Shown in pieces: positions 59,534 to 64,000 of a stretch of DNA of 64,000 nucleotides; the stretch's first letter is position 1, and every line of letters begins with the position of its first letter. The stretch spans positions 1-64,000 of the forward strand of contig NZ_JAZHFS010000025.1 of NCBI RefSeq assembly GCF_036541405.1, in the 5' to 3' direction. This stretch comes from Clostridium_AD frigoriphilum (GTDB lineage: Bacteria > Bacillota > Clostridia > Clostridiales > Clostridiaceae). The position numbers and the translations under genes were made by a program. The notes under the pieces are model-generated. The model was not told where the DNA came from. It saw only the letters and a list, made by a program, of their open reading frames with translations, and did no database searches.

Positions 59534-61438
59534 ATGGAAATAAATAATGTTTATGACGAGAGTCAAATACAAGTACTTGAAGGATTGGAAGCTGTAAGGA
59601 AAAGACCTGGTATGTATATAGGAAGCACTAGTATCCGTGGGCTTCATCACCTTGTTTATGAAATTGTAGATAATAGTATAGATGAGGCATTAGCAGGATT
59701 TTGTAAAAATATTAATGTAATAATACACCAAGATAATTCTATAACTGTTATAGATGATGGTCGTGGAATGCCAGTAGGAATACATCATAAAATGAAAATT
59801 CCTACTGTAGAAGTTATAATGACGGTGCTTCATGCAGGTGGAAAGTTTGGCGGTGGAGCATATAAAGTATCAGGTGGTCTTCATGGTGTTGGATCATCTG
59901 TAGTTAATGCATTGTCTGTTGTTTGTGAAGTAGAAGTTAGAAAAGATGGACACATATGGAAACAAACGTTTGCTAAAGGAAAGACTACAAGCACACTTGT
60001 AGATATAGGAACAACTACTGAACATGGAACAAAGGTCTTTTTTACTCCAGATCCAGAAATCTTTGAAGAAATTGATTTTGATTTCGAAACACTATCACAA
60101 AGATTAAGGGAATTAGCTTTTTTAAATAAAGGATTAAGAATAACCCTAACAGATGAGCGAGATGGTAAGAATCACGAATTTTTGTATGAGGGTGGAATAA
60201 AATCCTTTGTAGATTATTTAAATAGAAATAAAGGAACAATTCATGAGACCATATACATGGAAGGAAGCAAAGATGATTATGTTGTTGAAATAGCACTTCA
60301 GTATAACGATACATACACAGAAAACATATTTTCTTTTGCTAATAATATAGATACCGTAGAAGGTGGAACGCACCTAGTTGGATTCAAGACGGCGTTAACA
60401 AGAGTAGTAAATGATTATGCTAAAAAGTTTGGATTTTTGAAAGATAATGATAAGAATTTATCAGGAGAAGATGTTCGTGAAGGTCTTACAGCGGTTATAT
60501 CTATAAAGCTTACAGATCCTCAATTTGAAGGTCAAACAAAAACTAAACTTGGAAATAGTGAAGTAAGGGGTATAGTTGATAGTATAGTTGGCGAGGCAAT
60601 CAGTAATGTTCTAGAAGAAGATCCTCAACTTGGTAAAAGTATAATAGATAAAGGATTAAATGCAGCAAGGGCAAGAGAAGCTGCGAAAAAAGCAAGAGAA
60701 TTTACAAGACGTAAATCAATCTTAGAAAGTACTACGCTTCCAGGGAAATTATCAGACTGTGCCTCAAAAGATCCTATGGAATGTGAAATATATTTGGTCG
60801 AGGGTGATTCAGCTGGTGGTTCAGCGAAACAAGGTCGCGATAGAAAATTCCAAGCAATACTTCCTCTAAAGGGAAAAATAATGAATGTTGAAAAACAAAG
60901 AATTGATAAAATGCTTGCTTCACTTGAAATTAGAGCTATGATAACTGCTTTTGGTGCTGGTATAGGTAAAGATTTTGATGTAACGAAAATAAGATATGAT
61001 CGTATTATTATTATGACAGATGCAGATGTAGATGGAGCACATATTAGGACCTTATTACTAACATTCTTCTATAGATACATGAAAGAATTAGTAGAGGGCG
61101 GACACGTATATGTAGCTCAGCCTCCATTATTTAAGGTTACTAAAGGTAAGAAAGAGCATTATGTATATACCGAAAAAGAGCTTGAATTGACACTTGTAGA
61201 ATTTGGTGGAAAAGATAGTAATACTGATATACAAAGATACAAAGGTCTTGGGGAAATGAATCCAGAACAGCTTTGGGATACAACAATGAACCCTGAGGAA
61301 AGAACTCTGCTTCAAGTACATGTTGAGGATGCAATGGCGGCAGATGAAATATTCACTATTCTCATGGGAGATAAAGTAGAGCCACGTCGTGAGTTTATAC
61401 AAGAAAATGCTAAAGGTGTGCTTAACTTAGATATATAG
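59534..61438 (+). CDS. gyrB: DNA gyrase subunit B
   Basis: 634 residues. GHKL ATPase part with EIVDNSIDEALAGF and DDGRGMPVGIH and GGLHGVGSSVVNAL; transducer; TOPRIM with VEGDSAGGSAKQGRDRKFQA and DADVDGAHI; C-terminal IQRYKGLGEMNPEQLW. Short form without insertion, usual for Firmicutes. RBS AGGAGG. Confidence 0.98.
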   Translation: MEINNVYDESQIQVLEGLEAVRKRPGMYIGSTSIRGLHHLVYEIVDNSIDEALAGFCKNINVIIHQDNSITVIDDGRGMPVGIHHKMKIPTVEVIMTVLHAGGKFGGGAYKVSGGLHGVGSSVVNALSVVCEVEVRKDGHIWKQTFAKGKTTSTLVDIGTTTEHGTKVFFTPDPEIFEEIDFDFETLSQRLRELAFLNKGLRITLTDERDGKNHEFLYEGGIKSFVDYLNRNKGTIHETIYMEGSKDDYVVEIALQYNDTYTENIFSFANNIDTVEGGTHLVGFKTALTRVVNDYAKKFGFLKDNDKNLSGEDVREGLTAVISIKLTDPQFEGQTKTKLGNSEVRGIVDSIVGEAISNVLEEDPQLGKSIIDKGLNAARAREAAKKAREFTRRKSILESTTLPGKLSDCASKDPMECEIYLVEGDSAGGSAKQGRDRKFQAILPLKGKIMNVEKQRIDKMLASLEIRAMITAFGAGIGKDFDVTKIRYDRIIIMTDADVDGAHIRTLLLTFFYRYMKELVEGGHVYVAQPPLFKVTKGKKEHYVYTEKELELTLVEFGGKDSNTDIQRYKGLGEMNPEQLWDTTMNPEERTLLQVHVEDAMAADEIFTILMGDKVEPRREFIQENAKGVLNLDI

Positions 61439-61474
61439 TGTGGCATTAAAATATTTTGTTTAAAGAGGTGTAAC

Positions 61475-64000
61475 ATGATTAATAATCAGGGAAAAATTAA
61501 ACCTATTGATATAAGATATGAAATGAAAAAATCTTATATAGATTACGCTATGAGTGTTATTGTAAGTCGTGCTCTTCCAGATGTACGTGATGGACTTAAA
61601 CCTGTTCATAGAAGAATATTATTTTCTATGCATGAACTAGGATTAACACCAGAGAAGGGATTTAGAAAGTGTGCAAGGATTGTAGGAGATGTTTTAGGTA
61701 AGTACCATCCACATGGTGATACTGCGGTATATGGTGCGCTCGTTAGAATGGCTCAAGACTTTTCACAAAGATGTACTTTGGTTGAGGGTCATGGTAATTT
61801 TGGTTCTGTAGATGGTGATGGCGCAGCTGCTATGAGATATACAGAAGCTAAAATGAGCAAAATTACAACTCAGATGCTTCGCGATATTAATAAAGATACA
61901 GTAGATTTTGTTCCTAACTTTGATGGAGAAGAAAAAGAACCATCAGTACTTCCTTCAAGATTTCCGAATCTTTTAGTTAATGGATCAACAGGAATTGCAG
62001 TAGGAATGGCAACCAATATACCTCCACATAATTTAATAGAAGTTATAGATGGAGTACTTATGGTTATTGAAGATTCAGAAGTTACTATAAGCGATTTAAT
62101 GACAAAAATAAAAGGACCAGATTTTCCTACAGGTGGAATAATACTCGGACGAGCAGGAATAAAAAGTGCTTATGAAACAGGAAGAGGAAGGATACTTGTA
62201 AGGGCTAAAACAGACATTGAAGAAAATAAAGGTAGAAATACTATAATAGTAACAGAGTTACCTTACCAAGTTAATAAAGCAAAACTTATAGAAGGTATTG
62301 CAGATTTAGTAAAAGATAAAAAAATAGATGGAATATCAGATTTAAGAGATGAATCAGATAGAGAAGGTATGCGAATTGTTATAGAACTAAAAAGAGATGC
62401 AAATCCTAATATAGTATTAAATAGGTTATTTAAACATACCAGGATGCAAGATACTTTTGGAGTTATAATGATAGCTCTTGTAAATAATGAACCACTAACT
62501 TTAAATCTAAAACAAATTTTAGTTTACTATTTAGAACATCAAAAGGACGTAATAAGAAGAAGAACTCAATTTGATCTTGATAAAGCACTAGCAAGAGCCC
62601 ACATTTTAGAAGGTTTAAAAATTGCGCTAGACCATATTGACGAAGTAATTCGTTTAATAAGAGCATCAAAGACCATTAGTGAGGCTAAAGAAAGTTTAAT
62701 GAGTTCGTTTGATTTATCTGAAAAACAAGCTACGGCTATTGTTGAAATGAGACTTGGAAGACTCACAGGCCTTGAAAGAGGTAAAATTGAAGATGAGTAC
62801 AACGAATTAATGAAAACAGTAAATTACTTAAAAGGAATATTAGCAGATGAATTAGTATTATTAAACATAATTAGGGATGAATTAATAGAAGTTAGAAATA
62901 AATACGGTGATACTAGAAGATCATCAATAGAAAAAAATCCATATAGCTTAGATGAGGAAGATTTAATACAAGAGCAAGATATTGTAATAACTTTAACTCA
63001 TGCAGGATATATAAAGAGACTTCCAGCGGATACTTATAGCTCTCAAAAAAGAGGGGGTAGAGGGATACAGGGTGTTACTACAAAAGAAGATGATTTCGTA
63101 GAACATATCTTTATAACTACCACTCATAACAATATTTTATTCTTCACAAATAAAGGGAAATCATTTAAGTTAAAAGCTTATGAGATTCCAGAAGGTGGAA
63201 GAACAGCCAAAGGAACAAATCTAATAAACATTATACCACTCGCAAGTGACGAAAAGATTCAAGCGGTTATATGTCTTAAAGAGTTTGCGCAGGATAATTA
63301 TCTTGTAATGGGAACAAAAAATGGCTTAATTAAGAAAACATCATTAGATAAATATTCAGCTATTAGGAAAAATGGTTTAAATGCAATAAACTTAAGAGAA
63401 GATGATGAACTAATTGGAGCTGCAATAACTAATGGAGATAGCGAAATGCTGTTTGTTACTAGAAATGGTTACTCTATAAGGTTTAGTGAAAAAGATGTAA
63501 GAGGTATGGGTAGAACTGCAACTGGGGTTAAGTCATTAACCTTAAGAGAAGAAGATATCGTAGTTTCTATGAATATAGTTACACCTGAAGAAGAACTTTT
63601 AGTTATAAGTGAAAATGGATTTGGTAAGAGAACCTTAGTTTCTGAATACTCACTTCAGCATAGAGGTGGTAAGGGAGTAATAACTTATAAGGTATCTGCC
63701 AAAACAGGAAAACTCGTTGGGGCTAGAATAGTAAAAGATGGCGACGAAATGATACTTATAAACAGTAATGGTATTGTTATAAGATTAAATGTAGCTGGGA
63801 TATCAACCACGAGTAGGAATACTATGGGAGTTACTTTAATGAAGAACGGAGAGGGAGATAACATTGTAGCTATTGCTAAAATTAATAGCAGTGATGTAAT
63901 TGATACAGATGAGGAATCTTCTGATGGAGAAACTAATTCTGAAGTTGTACAAGAAAACTCTGCACAGGATGGCATTAAGGAAGCTTCTGTTAATGAAAAT
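61475..64000 (+). CDS. gyrA: DNA gyrase subunit A, 3' end beyond the window
   Basis: 842 codons present with no stop; only a short acidic tail is expected to remain. Starts MINNQGKIKPIDIRYEMKKS; quinolone region KYHPHGDTAVYGALVRMAQ; catalytic Tyr in RYTEAKMSK (about 122); GyrA box QKRGGRGIQG; C-terminal beta-pinwheel; then acidic tail beginning IDTDEESSDGETNSEV. Starts 36 bp after gyrB with GAGGTG upstream, one operon. The Thr in GDTAVY is the normal clostridial residue. Confidence 0.97.
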   Translation, partial: MINNQGKIKPIDIRYEMKKSYIDYAMSVIVSRALPDVRDGLKPVHRRILFSMHELGLTPEKGFRKCARIVGDVLGKYHPHGDTAVYGALVRMAQDFSQRCTLVEGHGNFGSVDGDGAAAMRYTEAKMSKITTQMLRDINKDTVDFVPNFDGEEKEPSVLPSRFPNLLVNGSTGIAVGMATNIPPHNLIEVIDGVLMVIEDSEVTISDLMTKIKGPDFPTGGIILGRAGIKSAYETGRGRILVRAKTDIEENKGRNTIIVTELPYQVNKAKLIEGIADLVKDKKIDGISDLRDESDREGMRIVIELKRDANPNIVLNRLFKHTRMQDTFGVIMIALVNNEPLTLNLKQILVYYLEHQKDVIRRRTQFDLDKALARAHILEGLKIALDHIDEVIRLIRASKTISEAKESLMSSFDLSEKQATAIVEMRLGRLTGLERGKIEDEYNELMKTVNYLKGILADELVLLNIIRDELIEVRNKYGDTRRSSIEKNPYSLDEEDLIQEQDIVITLTHAGYIKRLPADTYSSQKRGGRGIQGVTTKEDDFVEHIFITTTHNNILFFTNKGKSFKLKAYEIPEGGRTAKGTNLINIIPLASDEKIQAVICLKEFAQDNYLVMGTKNGLIKKTSLDKYSAIRKNGLNAINLREDDELIGAAITNGDSEMLFVTRNGYSIRFSEKDVRGMGRTATGVKSLTLREEDIVVSMNIVTPEEELLVISENGFGKRTLVSEYSLQHRGGKGVITYKVSAKTGKLVGARIVKDGDEMILINSNGIVIRLNVAGISTTSRNTMGVTLMKNGEGDNIVAIAKINSSDVIDTDEESSDGETNSEVVQENSAQDGIKEASVNEN

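Noticed and set aside
61700..61760. Quinolone-resistance change in GyrA (GDTAVYG).
   Set aside because: Thr at this position is, as far as I recall, the usual residue in clostridial GyrA, so not a mutation call.

Overview
The window is AT-rich, low-GC Firmicute DNA. Gene content and order (a fab/acc operon headed by a MarR regulator, clostridial LonC, YyaC, RemB and DUF4446 proteins, and the rpmH-rnpA-yidD-yidC-jag-mnmE-mnmG-rsmG-noc-parA-parB run ending at dnaA) indicate a spore-forming anaerobe of Clostridium sensu stricto. I cannot assign a species. The window holds the chromosomal replication origin at about 54.4-56.6 kb. Nearly all housekeeping genes left of dnaA lie on the minus strand and all genes right of it on the plus strand, so they are transcribed away from the origin.

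Layout. 1-10.3 kb: type II fatty acid synthesis operon on the minus strand, in transcription order fabT-fabH-acpP-fabK-fabD-fabG-fabF-accB-fabZ-accC-accD (accD cut by the window edge). Upstream is a separately transcribed FMN enzyme of the FabK/nitronate monooxygenase family with a C-terminal cysteine cluster. It has the same promoter-operator module as fabT. 10.5-16 kb: accessory genes (TspO, DTW-domain protein, ferritin-like protein, short cis-prenyltransferase, small proteins, siroheme-type reductase with an unknown partner) and a decayed M23 peptidase. 16-18.5 kb: primosomal DnaD/DnaI-like pair and a four-tRNA operon. 18.8-29.8 kb: mixed metabolic and envelope genes (flavoproteins, acyl-ACP thioesterase, ECF S component, purA, YhaM, NlpC/P60, DedA) with a 222-bp fold-back element. 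29.8-31.9 kb: a plasmid-like ParM actin/ParR-like pair with a palindrome-rich upstream region. 32-41.3 kb: dnaB, lonC, rplI, gdpP, yybS, mazG-like, rpsR-ssb-rpsF, DUF951, DUF3343. 41.6-44.5 kb: NifS-like enzyme, AI-2E transporter, YyaC. 44.5-54.4 kb: DUF4446, parB, parA, noc (with two parS sites), rsmG, mnmG, mnmE, jag, yidC, yidD, rnpA, rpmH. 54.4-56.6 kb: bipartite oriC around dnaA. 56.6-64 kb: dnaN, S4-domain protein, recF, remB, gyrB, gyrA (cut by the right edge).

How the parts work together. The left part makes malonyl-CoA and saturated acyl-ACP under one MarR/FabT-type repressor. The extra cysteine-cluster enzyme probably belongs to the same regulon and may introduce double bonds. The right part is the origin-proximal replication, segregation and tRNA-modification core. 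Most interesting observations: (1) the shared TTGACA-N17-TATACT promoter with a TTTGA-N3-TCAAA palindrome on fabT and on the FabX-like gene; (2) a chromosomal ParM/ParR-like cassette; (3) a parS site placed exactly at the centre of a 38-bp palindrome that also looks like the noc terminator; (4) two genes whose Shine-Dalgarno lies inside the terminator hairpin of the upstream gene; (5) dispersed hairpin repeats and a pseudogene. No CRISPR array, insertion sequence, prophage or rRNA gene was seen.
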